A stretch of DNA of 60,000 bases from Symsagittifera roscoffensis (taxonomy: Eukaryota; Xenacoelomorpha; Acoela; Convolutidae): positions 3,818,539 to 3,878,538 of the forward strand of contig NC_087070.1 in assembly GCF_963678635.1 (NCBI RefSeq). The letters are read 5' to 3'. The first letter of the stretch is position 1. Each line of letters opens with the position of its first letter. The translations under genes were made by a program, and so were the position numbers. Of the stretch, positions 9,341-18,559 are shown piece by piece. Below the pieces are notes generated by a model. It searched no databases and was not told where the DNA came from. It saw nothing but the letters and a program-made list of their open reading frames with translations.

Positions 9341-12300
9341 ATTTTGTTGCAACTTTCGTTACTTGAACGCGGTAACGATAAAAGATGCGTACCCGATACC
9401 GCGAATAGACGAGAGCTTATCTAAGCTTGGTGATGCCAAGTTCTTCACCACATTGGACTTAGGTTCTGCCTTCTGGCAGGTCCCTCTGCGGAAGAAGGAC
9501 AGAGAAAAAACAGGATTCGCGTGCGAATTGGGATTGTACCAGTGGAAGAGGATGCCCTTCGGCTTGTGCAATGCAACGGCCACTTTTCAAAGACTGATGG
9601 CTCAGGCTTTGACGAGAGTGACCAAGAAGTACGGGAATCTCGTGATGTGTTACGTGGATGACGTAGTCATAGCGACACCGACCCTGGAAGACCACATTGA
9701 TAGGCTCGATAAGGTCTTTGGATGCATGAAAAGAGCTGGATTGAAGTGCAAACCATCGAAATGTGAAATCCTTAGGGATTCGATTAAGTACCTAGGAAGA
9801 ATGGTGGATAGGCATGGTGTGAGGCCGGACCCGGAAGCAGTGGAAGCAGTGTTGACATGGAAGGCCCCCAGAACGGACACACAGCTCCTGAGCTTCCTAG
9901 GGTTTGCCAATTTATACCGAGAATTCATAAAAGGATATGCGGACAAGGTGTATCCGATGCAGAAGCTGATGCGCAATAAGGGGAAAAAGTTCGAATGGAA
10001 CGATGAGGCACAGATTGCTTTCGAGAACATAAAGCGGGAACTGTGCGAAGCGCCAGTGCTGGGCATGCCTACAGAAAAGGGCATGTATGTTCTCGACACA
10101 GACGCATCGGTGGTAGCCATCTCAGGAATCTTGCATCAAGAGCAAGAATGGAACGGAAGAACGGTTCTCCGTCCCATTGCATACGGCAGCAAGGTCTTGA
10201 GTGACACAGAGATGAAATATGGCGCACCAAAAGCAGAAATGTTTGCAGTAGTCACCTTCGTGGAAAAGTACCGTGCATACTTGGGGAGCGCTCCCTTCAA
10301 GTTACGCGTGGACAACAGAGCGTTATCCTGGTTGAAAACCTACTCGATGGATCAGAGTTATATTGGTAGATGGATAGTCAGATTGGATGGCTACCATATG
10401 ATAATCGAACATAGGATGCGTGATAAACACCAGAATGCTGACAGCCTCAGCAAGAAAACTGAGTTTTATGAAAGATTGGAACAGAAACAGGCCAATCAGG
10501 CGGAAATAAAGGAGGGATTCTCGTTTCTGGACAAAGAAACTTATGAAGCGCTTCCCTTAACGAGATGGTTGGATAAGTCTGGACATCCAATTCCAGGGCA
10601 CCCTGAGTTACCTGTAGAGAAAGCAGCCGAGATAAAGATCTTATCCAAGGAGGACCCAGTCCCCTTGGATCTGTTGCTGCGCTCGAACCTGGTCCAGCAA
10701 GAACTCTCTCGCATGAACATAAACAGCCTCTCATTATTGGATAAAACGGTGCAAGTCACACCGCAAGTGATGCAGATGCTGGGTGGGTTGTTAGAAAGAG
10801 AAGTGACCAGAGATGACCCCGAGTGGACAGCAGCAGTGGCATCGCTAACATTTAGTGAGAAGGTGAAGATCATGCCGTCCAGACGACAGCACGAAGAGAA
10901 CGAGAGGGATTGTAGGACGATAGTTCAGCAACTAGTGTCCTCAATACCCCAAGAGATTTTGACCAGTACTTCATACGGACAGAAAGAACAGGGGCGCAGC
11001 AAGCGAAAGAAAACCGTCACCTTCGTGGACCAGGATGAGGAAGGTAAAAAGGTAGAACAAAATCTGCTGCAAGACTATTTGTCCGGGGAGTCTGAGATAG
11101 ACGAGAAAATTCCTGATGAGAAACAGGACCTAGAGAACAAGGTTTTGTCCGGGGAGTTCAGATGGATGCGAAGAAGGCACAGACATGAACTGGAGGAACG
11201 TGCAGTGCCCAGCACAACCTCTTCGACGGATGATGATTCCCGAAACTCAGGAATGGACACCTATTCAGACAGGAACTCGAGTTCGGGATCAGAACTGTCA
11301 GAACTAGCGATACACACGCTACTAGTGGAAACTGGGGCAAGGGACCTGGACAGAGAGGTGTACCAGGATCCTGACAGTGATCGCTACCTAATACCAAGCG
11401 AAAGAGTCTTTGACAACGCAGCGGATGACTTGGAGACGATAGCGGTATCGAAACGTTCGATGAGCCTGTTGCCGCAGAAAGAGGTAGTCAGGACTGATAT
11501 TCAGCCGTTTAAACAAGAAACACAGCCGTTGGCGAAGATTTGGTGCGTTAAGATGAAAGAAGACACACACCAGCCCAACGAGCTGAATAGTCAGATGAGG
11601 GTCATGAAGACGTACTTAAAGGCGAGATACCGACTCTCGGATCTTCTAAGGGCGCAGAGAAATGATCGCATGAGAAGCAACCTGAAAAGGTGGATCGAGA
11701 ATGGTTTGCCGGATAAAGGGGACCTCGAGGAAGATAGTTATCGCATCCTGAGACAATACTTCATGCAGAAGGAAGGGAGGTTATATTTGAACAAGGACGG
11801 GATTGTGGCTTGTAAGAGAAGAGAAGAAGACAGAGTCCTATACAAGTATAACGCGATAGTGTTACCGCAACTCTATCAGACAGAACTATTATTCAGGTCA
11901 CATGATCAGATGGGCCATCAGGGGATCGACAAAGTATATCAGAGGATCCTGAAGCGCTTTGAGTGGCCTGGGATGAAAAAGGCATGCGAGAAATGGGTAA
12001 CAGCATGTCTGTCATGCCAACAGGTCAAGGATCCAAGGAAGTTGCGATTTCCTTTACAATCGATCGAGTCGTCTGAGTTCAACGAGGTGATGCAGATAGA
12101 TCACCAAAAGATATGCATGACAGACAATGGTTATAATCAGGTGCTGGTCATGATAGATCATTTTACGAAGTATGCAGAGGCCGTGACCTGCATAACTGCC
12201 TCGGCGGAAGAGACATGCAACCACCTGATCAACACGTGGATAGCGAGACATGGTTGTCCGATGACGTTTCAATCGGATAATGGAACAGCTTTCGTAAGAG

Positions 12301-13691
12301 AGCTTACGAAAGAGCTAATGAGACGCTCACAGGTCGCTCAAGCTCACTCCACGACATACCCCACTCAGACGAATGGGTTAGTGGAAAGACAGAATAGGAC
12401 GTTAGTGTCGATGCTGAGAGTATATTGTTCCAGGTACATGACCGATTGGGACAGATACCTTCCACAGGTGATGGGAGCATATAACAGCACGCAACACTCC
12501 ACCACCGGAGTCAGTCCACACATGATGCTAACTGGGCACGAAAAGTCTTTACCATTAACCTTCTTCTACCCAGAGTATGAGGGAAAGAAAACGTCCCCAC
12601 AGGTCTACGTGAGGGATGTGATCAGACGCCAACAGGAGTTGAACGATTTGTGTAGACAAAACACTCAGCAGGCACAAGCAAGGCAGAGGAAAAGATTCGA
12701 TAAGAAAGCAGCTGGTGCAAAGGCTTACTCGGTGGGAGACTACGTATGGGTATTTCAGAACGTTATACCACCGAAAGGGACGAAAAAGCTCCTAAAAAAG
12801 TGGAGGGGACCCTTCATGATTACAGAGGTGCACCAGGAGGGACGCTTTTATAGACTGAGTACTGGCCGAGCCGCCCACTACGAGAACATCAAGCCACACA
12901 ATCCATCGACAGAAGACTGGTGTATACCTGCAGACATGGAAGAAGGGGATTATCTAATGATGGATCCTGCTTGTGAGGTCAATGAAAAGGGCACCAGGGA
13001 GAAGAACGATGGAAACGAAGTCGTAGAGGAAGGTACGGATACACCGCTGGACCTGGATCCAAACGAGCAAATCGAAGCGGACGATGAAACATTACCCTAC
13101 GCAGAGGAAGATTGGCAGGATCCCGAACAGATAGAGGTTCCCAAGAACTTGGAACCGGATCTTCCGCTCACGATACAGACTCGTCAGAAGGACGGGATGA
13201 GACCAAGAAAGAAATACAATCTTTACGGTGACGACTTTGTAGTAGATAGGATAGATCTGAAGAAGATAGTGGAGGAAGTAGTGGGTCTGGAGGAAATAAC
13301 TGTGTCACAAGACATTGACATAATCGATGATCACGACGATGAGTGGGTTGACGACTGGTCAAAACCCGAGGTAGAATACGACGACGAGCAACAGCAGTCA
13401 TACGAACAAGACCTGACGAACCTGCGTGTCTTAGAGTGGCTGAATGAAACGACCTCGGTTCCAGAGGAGACCAGCGTCACGATTCAAGACGTGGATCGTG
13501 GAAGCATGAGATACATCAAGACCGAACGAGATGATCCTTCCTGGGCTGCCCAGGAAGCACGACTACTCATTCCAGCTTCTAACCTCGACTTGATACCCGG
13601 TATGCGATCGACGGGGACGTCGATGGATACTTTTGTCCGGGGAGTGGGGGTAGGACTTACCCACACTGAAAACTTGATTAAAAAAAATTAA
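9339..13691 (+). CDS. pol: ORF1 segment 5: reverse transcriptase, RNase H and integrase (copy A)
   Basis: This is the longest intact piece (~1,450 residues). RT: RFCCNFRYLNAVT..D.YPIPRI, LDLGSAFWQVPL, FGLCNATATFQRLM, and the catalytic YVDD at 9651-9662. RNase H follows with LDTDASVVAISGIL, AEMFAVV and DNRALSWL, in the tethered gypsy order. A spacer of ~350 residues with LSGE-encoding repeats precedes the integrase: an HHCC finger (H...H...C-x2-C, ~11895-12030), then D (12099-12101), D (12276-12278) and E (12384-12386) with 35 residues between the last two (DD35E), and a GPFMITEV...GRAAHYENIKPH C-terminal fold. An acidic tail leads to the macro domain. Copy A has TTYPTQTNG where copy B has TTYHPQTNG near the active-site Glu. 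The frame ends at a shift beside an A run at ~13680. Confidence 0.96.
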   Translation, partial: RFCCNFRYLNAVTIKDAYPIPRIDESLSKLGDAKFFTTLDLGSAFWQVPLRKKDREKTGFACELGLYQWKRMPFGLCNATATFQRLMAQALTRVTKKYGNLVMCYVDDVVIATPTLEDHIDRLDKVFGCMKRAGLKCKPSKCEILRDSIKYLGRMVDRHGVRPDPEAVEAVLTWKAPRTDTQLLSFLGFANLYREFIKGYADKVYPMQKLMRNKGKKFEWNDEAQIAFENIKRELCEAPVLGMPTEKGMYVLDTDASVVAISGILHQEQEWNGRTVLRPIAYGSKVLSDTEMKYGAPKAEMFAVVTFVEKYRAYLGSAPFKLRVDNRALSWLKTYSMDQSYIGRWIVRLDGYHMIIEHRMRDKHQNADSLSKKTEFYERLEQKQANQAEIKEGFSFLDKETYEALPLTRWLDKSGHPIPGHPELPVEKAAEIKILSKEDPVPLDLLLRSNLVQQELSRMNINSLSLLDKTVQVTPQVMQMLGGLLEREVTRDDPEWTAAVASLTFSEKVKIMPSRRQHEENERDCRTIVQQLVSSIPQEILTSTSYGQKEQGRSKRKKTVTFVDQDEEGKKVEQNLLQDYLSGESEIDEKIPDEKQDLENKVLSGEFRWMRRRHRHELEERAVPSTTSSTDDDSRNSGMDTYSDRNSSSGSELSELAIHTLLVETGARDLDREVYQDPDSDRYLIPSERVFDNAADDLETIAVSKRSMSLLPQKEVVRTDIQPFKQETQPLAKIWCVKMKEDTHQPNELNSQMRVMKTYLKARYRLSDLLRAQRNDRMRSNLKRWIENGLPDKGDLEEDSYRILRQYFMQKEGRLYLNKDGIVACKRREEDRVLYKYNAIVLPQLYQTELLFRSHDQMGHQGIDKVYQRILKRFEWPGMKKACEKWVTACLSCQQVKDPRKLRFPLQSIESSEFNEVMQIDHQKICMTDNGYNQVLVMIDHFTKYAEAVTCITASAEETCNHLINTWIARHGCPMTFQSDNGTAFVRELTKELMRRSQVAQAHSTTYPTQTNGLVERQNRTLVSMLRVYCSRYMTDWDRYLPQVMGAYNSTQHSTTGVSPHMMLTGHEKSLPLTFFYPEYEGKKTSPQVYVRDVIRRQQELNDLCRQNTQQAQARQRKRFDKKAAGAKAYSVGDYVWVFQNVIPPKGTKKLLKKWRGPFMITEVHQEGRFYRLSTGRAAHYENIKPHNPSTEDWCIPADMEEGDYLMMDPACEVNEKGTREKNDGNEVVEEGTDTPLDLDPNEQIEADDETLPYAEEDWQDPEQIEVPKNLEPDLPLTIQTRQKDGMRPRKKYNLYGDDFVVDRIDLKKIVEEVVGLEEITVSQDIDIIDDHDDEWVDDWSKPEVEYDDEQQQSYEQDLTNLRVLEWLNETTSVPEETSVTIQDVDRGSMRYIKTERDDPSWAAQEARLLIPASNLDLIPGMRSTGTSMDTFVRGVGVGLTHTENLIKKN
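11080..11157 (+). repeat. two internal copies of the polypurine-tract sequence in pol
   Basis: TGTCCGGGGAGT at 11080-11091 and 11146-11157 is the same 12-mer that abuts the 3' LTR (24420-24430 region). Copy B has three copies in the corresponding stretch. Both encode LSGE here. Confidence 0.7.
13634..13645 (+). repeat. third internal polypurine-tract copy, end of pol
   Basis: TGTCCGGGGAGT is followed by GGGGGTAGGA, giving a longer purine run than at the 3' LTR. It is read in a different frame (FVRGV) from the two upstream copies (LSGE), so the DNA or RNA sequence rather than the peptide is shared. It is conserved in copy B at 37077-37088. Confidence 0.65.
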
Positions 13692-14254
13692 GAATAGCAA
13701 GAGAAACAGGAGACTTAGAAGCAGAGACAGGCGAAGAACCTAAGAAACCTGACATAGGCAGGGTAGTTGAGTCATATTTTAACTTACCAAATGAATATTC
13801 AAGTAACATAATACTAACAGACAGTGATTTCATACTCACAAACAGAACATGTGCGATAGCAATAACAGCAGACATGAGTTTTAGGACAGCGTTAGCGGCA
13901 GATTTTAAGAGAGAATACAAAAACGTGGAATTCCTTTGGAAGCAAAGACCAGGGATAGGGGGCGTAGCAGCCTTACCTCCGGCGGCGTCGCAGATACCGG
14001 GAAAATACTTATGCTTCTTGGTGACGAGGGCGACGGAGAAGCAGCACGTGGACCCAGAGAACCTAGTCTTGTCCTTGACGAGGCTGAGGGACTTCCTTGT
14101 GGAAATGGACGTAAAGGAGCTCTCGCTTCCAGTGTACGATCCAAACAGAGGAAGACTGCATCCTCGGGAATTGTACGCGCTTGTACACGTGATATTCTCT
14201 GATACGAACATACAAGTATATCTACATAAGAAATATTACTTAAGTATAGGCTGA
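13688..14254 (+). CDS. ORF1 segment 6: C-terminal macro domain, TARG1/OARD1-like (copy A)
   Basis: In copy B this segment is continuous with integrase; in copy A a frameshift at ~13680 separates it. After a short linker, ~150 residues follow the macro-domain plan: a first strand ending in CAIAITADMSFRTALAADF (the position of the 'D..mg.GiA..F' loop), then KNVEFLWKQRPGIGGIAALPP, a strand YLCFLVTR, then NLVLSLTRLRDFLVEMDVKELSLPVYDPNRGRL (where TARG1-type proteins have a 'SMPRIGCGLDGL' loop), and VIFSDTNIQVYLH at the end. Macro domains bind ADP-ribose, and TARG1-type ones remove it from proteins. The phosphate-loop Gly-rich residues are partly changed, so catalysis is uncertain. The call rests on my pattern match only. 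Confidence 0.7.
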   Translation, partial: LRIARETGDLEAETGEEPKKPDIGRVVESYFNLPNEYSSNIILTDSDFILTNRTCAIAITADMSFRTALAADFKREYKNVEFLWKQRPGIGGVAALPPAASQIPGKYLCFLVTRATEKQHVDPENLVLSLTRLRDFLVEMDVKELSLPVYDPNRGRLHPRELYALVHVIFSDTNIQVYLHKKYYLSIG

Positions 14255-14663
14255 GTGATGTGCGAGAGAGCGTTAGGCCAAAGACTAAGTTGTATGAAAG
14301 ATGTGTTATGTTATTTTATGTTATGTTAGGTTATTATGTGTTAGGTTATTAAGATCATAGGTAAGTAGGGGTTAGTGACCATGAACAACTAAATGACGAT
14401 CTTAGGAATAGATCCAAAGTTTGGACTGTCCAATCTTAGGTCGAATTCCAAAATTTTAGAGACCGATTGATTTTAATAAATTTTAGGATAAACATCTTTT
14501 TATCTGAACTGTTTTTAAGCAAACTTTAACGATATATGTTAAGGTGAAACTGACAAGTGTGATATTTGTGACTTCTTTTCTAGATCCTGATTGATCATTT
14601 AATTACTCACTTGAGTCAAAACCTTGGAATCGAATCGAATCAAATCAAACTTGAAAGAATAGA
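14255..14663 (+). other. inter-ORF gap with splice-acceptor-like site (copy A)
   Basis: It is AT-rich with no ORF. It holds a short array of TTATGT/TTAGGT repeats (~14305-14350). ACTTCTTTTCTAG ending at 14583 is a good 3' splice site and is conserved in copy B. From there to 14664 there is no ATG, so a spliced RNA ending here would have the ORF2 ATG first. Confidence 0.5.
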
Positions 14664-15833
14664 ATGGATAACTTCAACTTGGATGAATTGATGGACCTGG
14701 CAGAGGCATATGTAGGACCGATGATAGATGCGATCTATCGTCGGCTGATCGATCGAGACTTCGCTCTGGAGGAACCAGAGGTAGTCATGTTGCTGACCGC
14801 CCTGATCAACATCTTGGGGCACGACAACCGCGGGGACCGCCCCACGGAAGTCCTGTTGATGGCAGCATATGGAGAAAGGGGAGTACTAGACCGCCCGAAC
14901 ATGAGAGTGATGAGGTGGAGAAACGGGGCACTCTCAGGGAGTGACTTGGCGAATGAGCCTGGATTGGGAAGTTCTAGGACCTACCAACCAGGTGAGATGC
15001 CTATGCCCTCCAAGCCCAAACCTGGGTTGACGAGAATGCATCGGGAGATGAACAGCGAGGCGACCTCGTCTGGTTCACCACTGAGAGCAGCTGTGCCACC
15101 AAAAAGGGCGAAAGTAGCACAGAAGGTTCAGACGAACCAAACCATGCAAGATCTGGATGAGATGAACGATGAGCTGAAAAGTACAAAGAAAGAGCTGGAC
15201 GAGATGACCAAAAGTATGCTCCAGATGGAGGAAGATCGGGACATGTGGAGAAAGTTGTTTGAAGACTGCAACAAAAAGCAGGGTCAAGAGATTGAGCGCT
15301 TAAGACAGGATTACAAAGAGCGATCGGAGCAGATGGCGTTGACAACGGCCGTGGAGAAAGTGATATCTGCAAGGAATATTCCTCGTGGGCAGTCCCCGAT
15401 GGGGCTCTTGACGCCTCGAGAAATGAGTCAAACAACGGAGACACAACTCCCAGTAGAGACAAATCGAGTAACAATCCCGGATCCTAGTGACACCTTGGGT
15501 GACCCCGTCGTGGAACAGACAGTGAGGAAGCTGATAGAGACAGCTGGACGACTGGTCGCTAACAAGAATGCGCCAGGTTCCGGGGTGACTGCACTCTATG
15601 GAACGATTGACGACACGGGCAGAGTGCGACTCTCCCAGACCTTGATCAGACCGGGGATAAGTGACGTGACACCACTCATGGGGAGCTCGAGAATCCCAGA
15701 GAGGAAAGTACGGAAGATGCCAGCGAAGAAAGTGTCTCGCATAATAGACGTGCAAAAGAATAATCAATTGAAATATAATTTCACGGGAGTTCCGGAGACA
15801 GATCCGAGGGCCTGCTTCAACCGAGCTACTTAG
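14664..15833 (+). CDS. ORF2 segment A: N-terminal domain and coiled coil (copy A)
   Basis: The ATG at 14664 (MDNFNLDELMDLAEAYV) is the first after the acceptor-like site and is shared with copy B. The first ~110 residues are helical and unrecognised; a basic, Pro-rich stretch follows; then a coiled coil at residues ~160-225 (heptad-rich, LDEMNDELKSTKKELDEM). A second linker leads to the SGNH domain. The segment ends in TAG at 15831-15833, where copy B has a Trp codon. ORF2 sits in the env position but there is no signal peptide or membrane span. Confidence 0.85.
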   Translation: MDNFNLDELMDLAEAYVGPMIDAIYRRLIDRDFALEEPEVVMLLTALINILGHDNRGDRPTEVLLMAAYGERGVLDRPNMRVMRWRNGALSGSDLANEPGLGSSRTYQPGEMPMPSKPKPGLTRMHREMNSEATSSGSPLRAAVPPKRAKVAQKVQTNQTMQDLDEMNDELKSTKKELDEMTKSMLQMEEDRDMWRKLFEDCNKKQGQEIERLRQDYKERSEQMALTTAVEKVISARNIPRGQSPMGLLTPREMSQTTETQLPVETNRVTIPDPSDTLGDPVVEQTVRKLIETAGRLVANKNAPGSGVTALYGTIDDTGRVRLSQTLIRPGISDVTPLMGSSRIPERKVRKMPAKKVSRIIDVQKNNQLKYNFTGVPETDPRACFNRAT

Positions 15834-16139
15834 AGCCCGGCTGTAAACCTGCAGCAACCACCACTCGGGACATCTCATCTGATACTGGGAGACAGCTTGG
15901 TCAGAGTGCTGTCTAGTTTGAGGACCTCGTGGGTCACCACGGTGATGGCCTTTGGAGGCGCGACGATAGCCCAATTATATCGGATGGAACTGATGAATCC
16001 AGGGAGGATTACCAATGTGATGATCTTAGTTGGGACGAATGACATCTCCAGAGGTTCAGATGAGCAGGAAGCACTATGGGAGTCAATGATGGTGTGTTTG
16101 TTTACGACCCTCTGGCAGAAATTCAATTGCGGGTACTGA
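15834..16139 (+). CDS. ORF2 segment B: SGNH/GDSL hydrolase, first half (copy A)
   Basis: Same frame as segment A. LILGDSLVRVL carries the block I Ser (codon 15894-15896, about residue 411), MAFGGATIAQL the block II Gly, and MILVGTNDISRG the block III Asn (around 16032-16043). This is the standard order of SGNH hydrolases, a fold that includes esterases and acetyl-esterases. One Val codon present in copy B (YRMVELM) is missing. A 1-nt deletion near 16130 shifts the frame and the segment stops at 16137-16139. Confidence 0.85.
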   Translation, partial: SPAVNLQQPPLGTSHLILGDSLVRVLSSLRTSWVTTVMAFGGATIAQLYRMELMNPGRITNVMILVGTNDISRGSDEQEALWESMMVCLFTTLWQKFNCGY

Positions 16140-18559
16140 CCGTTTGCACTGTGCCAATGAATACGAGAAGCCTGACAGCATCAGGAAGAAGGCACAACGA
16201 GGGAGTCGTCAGGTGGAATAACATCTTGAAGAACCTCGCAAGTCGAAACGCCGGAAGAATGATCCTCATGGACATTGAACATGAGTTGAGAGCTATGGAT
16301 CAGGCCAGACTGACCACGGACGGCATTCACTTCGACAGTATCGAAGGACAAGCTTGGTTGAATCGAGTCTTCCAAGAGCGGTTGGACGAGCCGGAGGCAG
16401 AACTGTTTGACACAGGAGTGCTGAAGGAAGAAGGAACAGTGAGTGACACGGTGATTACCACCTTTGTGCCTCCTAGCCTGGAAACACGCTTGGGTACGGT
16501 CCCGGCCGTCACGAACTACAGGCAACAAGGCTCCAGTGAACCAGGTCAAAGGACCGACGTACAGGATCGATTGGGAGAGGCACCGATGAGGAGAACCATC
16601 CATCCTAGGAGAAGAATAGGACCTGTCAACCCAATCGAAGAGACAGCCGGCACGTCTAGATCGGACACTAGATCGGAGACGACAAATACCATTCGAGAGG
16701 AGAGAAATCCGAGCAGAGGCTCGTTGATTTGGTCAAGACCCATACCGTCTCCCTGGCATATATACAAAGACGAGCTAATGAAGCTGGATCTCCAGAGAGT
16801 AAGCTTCATCGAAGATGCGAGGAGGATGCTGAATGGAGCGACGCTCTCCGTCAGCAGATTGTACTCGATAACCGGCGTAGACTGGTTGATAGCCGCTAGC
16901 ATAAATTTCAGCTCCACGACGGCCTTGAGATTTGCTGACTTGGAGGAACTGCCCTCTAACAACACGATGGGACCAGTGAATGCGAGACCATTGCAAGATG
17001 TGAGGCTGAATCATGATGAGGGGAATCGTGAAGAGAGACCAGGAAGATTCCTAACGACGAGAGCGCCGATTGGACAACACGTGAAGATATTCAGGCAGCT
17101 GACGACACCCCCTGGTCATGTGAAGGAAAGAGTATACCCAAAACTAGTGAACCAAGATGGTGATGCCCAAAGATATGGCGGATTGACAGCGATAAAGAAA
17201 GATGAGACCATCTTCGCCGCCTTTGACAAAGCAGAGATGAGGAAGGCCAAGATTATGGTAGTAGCGAATTCAGAGTTCGTGTACACCTCCAAGTCTTTGT
17301 TTTGGCCGGACGTCATAATGTTGGCAGCGGTCGACTTAGACTTACTGCAATCGATATCTTTGGCTATAGGGGTGCAAAGGCAGACGGACATGAACCCAAT
17401 TACGATTGTGTTTGCTGGCATCAATGACCATCTACACAGTAGAGGTTTTCTGAGCAGACTCAGAGATCCTACAACAGCAGAGAACGCTGTATGGCCAGCG
17501 ATAAAAGATATCCTTGAGTCGATGGGTGAAGTGGTGGACGCGACGAAGGAGGGGTCATTCAATAAAGTGACACTGAGAGTAGTATTCGCGTTGTCTCCGG
17601 GATATGCACATCTCCCGGATGGACTGAAATTTGTGTATGCGATTGTGGCCTTACTTTCGGAAGGGAAATATGATGTGATCATATCAGCCCCGAATCGCAT
17701 GATAGAGATGGAGAACCTGAGGCCACTAAAGGCTGAACTGCCCGCAGTATGGTCAGATATCTCAAACGCGATGAGAGGATTCAAGGACCATGCGCTACAC
17801 ATGTTAGTGTTGGACGAGGTGCTGGGGTTGGAACTGTCCAATTTCAGTCGACAACTCAAACTGAAACCGGGAATAGACGACGACCATCGAGTGATCGCGG
17901 CAATGTCCAACGACTTATGGTTCCGAGCAATGGAAGTGGCAGGTGAAGACACAAGAAGGAAAAATTCACTAGAGACGAGAGCTCATTTGGAAGCGATGGT
18001 TCTGAGAACCAACCCGGAAGCCAACCAGTGGCTACACCTGAACCCTAGAGTAGCCACATTGGGTGCAGATGCTTTTGAGCAAGGCCCCGTGATGATCACA
18101 AAGATGCACACCTACTTGTTGAAGGAGGTGAACCTGGCGGAAAATGCCGGAGAAAAGACCGCTGAATTTGTGAACAGGATGTGTCAGATTACTCTGGAAA
18201 CCTTCTGGACCCAGGAAGTGAAAGGACAGGAGGGCTTTGAAAGGACAGACAGCATGCTAGAAGGGTTGGGAGCCGGATGGACCGCGTCCTTCTTGGCAAA
18301 AGTTTACCCGAAAGTCTCGCACTACTTGATAAAAGAATTCTTCCAAGCAGTGGTGGAAGTATCGATAGTGGAACTAATAGCCTTGTTCGTGACATTCGGA
18401 GCAGAAAATTTTGTGAAAGGACCGGCGATACTGCTAACCGATGGAATCCAGAACCTGCGGCTAGACGGACTTCTGACATTGATTGCAATTACCCACGGAA
18501 ACTTGGGAGGACTGATGAAACTGGCACGTTGTCCAGGGCAGATGAGAGAGAGAGAGTGA
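16133..18559 (+). CDS. ORF2 segment C: SGNH C-terminal half, second SGNH-like region (copy A)
   Basis: It starts within the SGNH strand VLTVCTVPMN and includes block V, TTDGIHFDS, with Asp and His codons at 16319-16330, completing the Ser-Asp-His set. After a ~250-residue linker and helical part, residues coded by ~17240-17790 look like a degenerate second SGNH fold: KIMVVANSEF (Ser in block I place), ITIVFAGINDHLHSRG (GxND-like), and SPGYAHLPDGLKF. That second call is inference. The remaining ~250 residues are unrecognised, helix-rich and well conserved in copy B. An extra GA in a GAGAGAGA run near 18550 shifts the frame. Confidence 0.85.
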   Translation, partial: VLTVCTVPMNTRSLTASGRRHNEGVVRWNNILKNLASRNAGRMILMDIEHELRAMDQARLTTDGIHFDSIEGQAWLNRVFQERLDEPEAELFDTGVLKEEGTVSDTVITTFVPPSLETRLGTVPAVTNYRQQGSSEPGQRTDVQDRLGEAPMRRTIHPRRRIGPVNPIEETAGTSRSDTRSETTNTIREERNPSRGSLIWSRPIPSPWHIYKDELMKLDLQRVSFIEDARRMLNGATLSVSRLYSITGVDWLIAASINFSSTTALRFADLEELPSNNTMGPVNARPLQDVRLNHDEGNREERPGRFLTTRAPIGQHVKIFRQLTTPPGHVKERVYPKLVNQDGDAQRYGGLTAIKKDETIFAAFDKAEMRKAKIMVVANSEFVYTSKSLFWPDVIMLAAVDLDLLQSISLAIGVQRQTDMNPITIVFAGINDHLHSRGFLSRLRDPTTAENAVWPAIKDILESMGEVVDATKEGSFNKVTLRVVFALSPGYAHLPDGLKFVYAIVALLSEGKYDVIISAPNRMIEMENLRPLKAELPAVWSDISNAMRGFKDHALHMLVLDEVLGLELSNFSRQLKLKPGIDDDHRVIAAMSNDLWFRAMEVAGEDTRRKNSLETRAHLEAMVLRTNPEANQWLHLNPRVATLGADAFEQGPVMITKMHTYLLKEVNLAENAGEKTAEFVNRMCQITLETFWTQEVKGQEGFERTDSMLEGLGAGWTASFLAKVYPKVSHYLIKEFFQAVVEVSIVELIALFVTFGAENFVKGPAILLTDGIQNLRLDGLLTLIAITHGNLGGLMKLARCPGQMRERE

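Noticed and set aside
17116-17952. 278-codon antisense ORF over ORF2 of copy A, with counterparts such as 32784-33515 and 36510-37238 over copy B
   Set aside because: They are reverse-strand shadows of conserved ORF2/ORF1 coding sequence, Ser/Leu-rich as expected from the complement, with no motif of their own.
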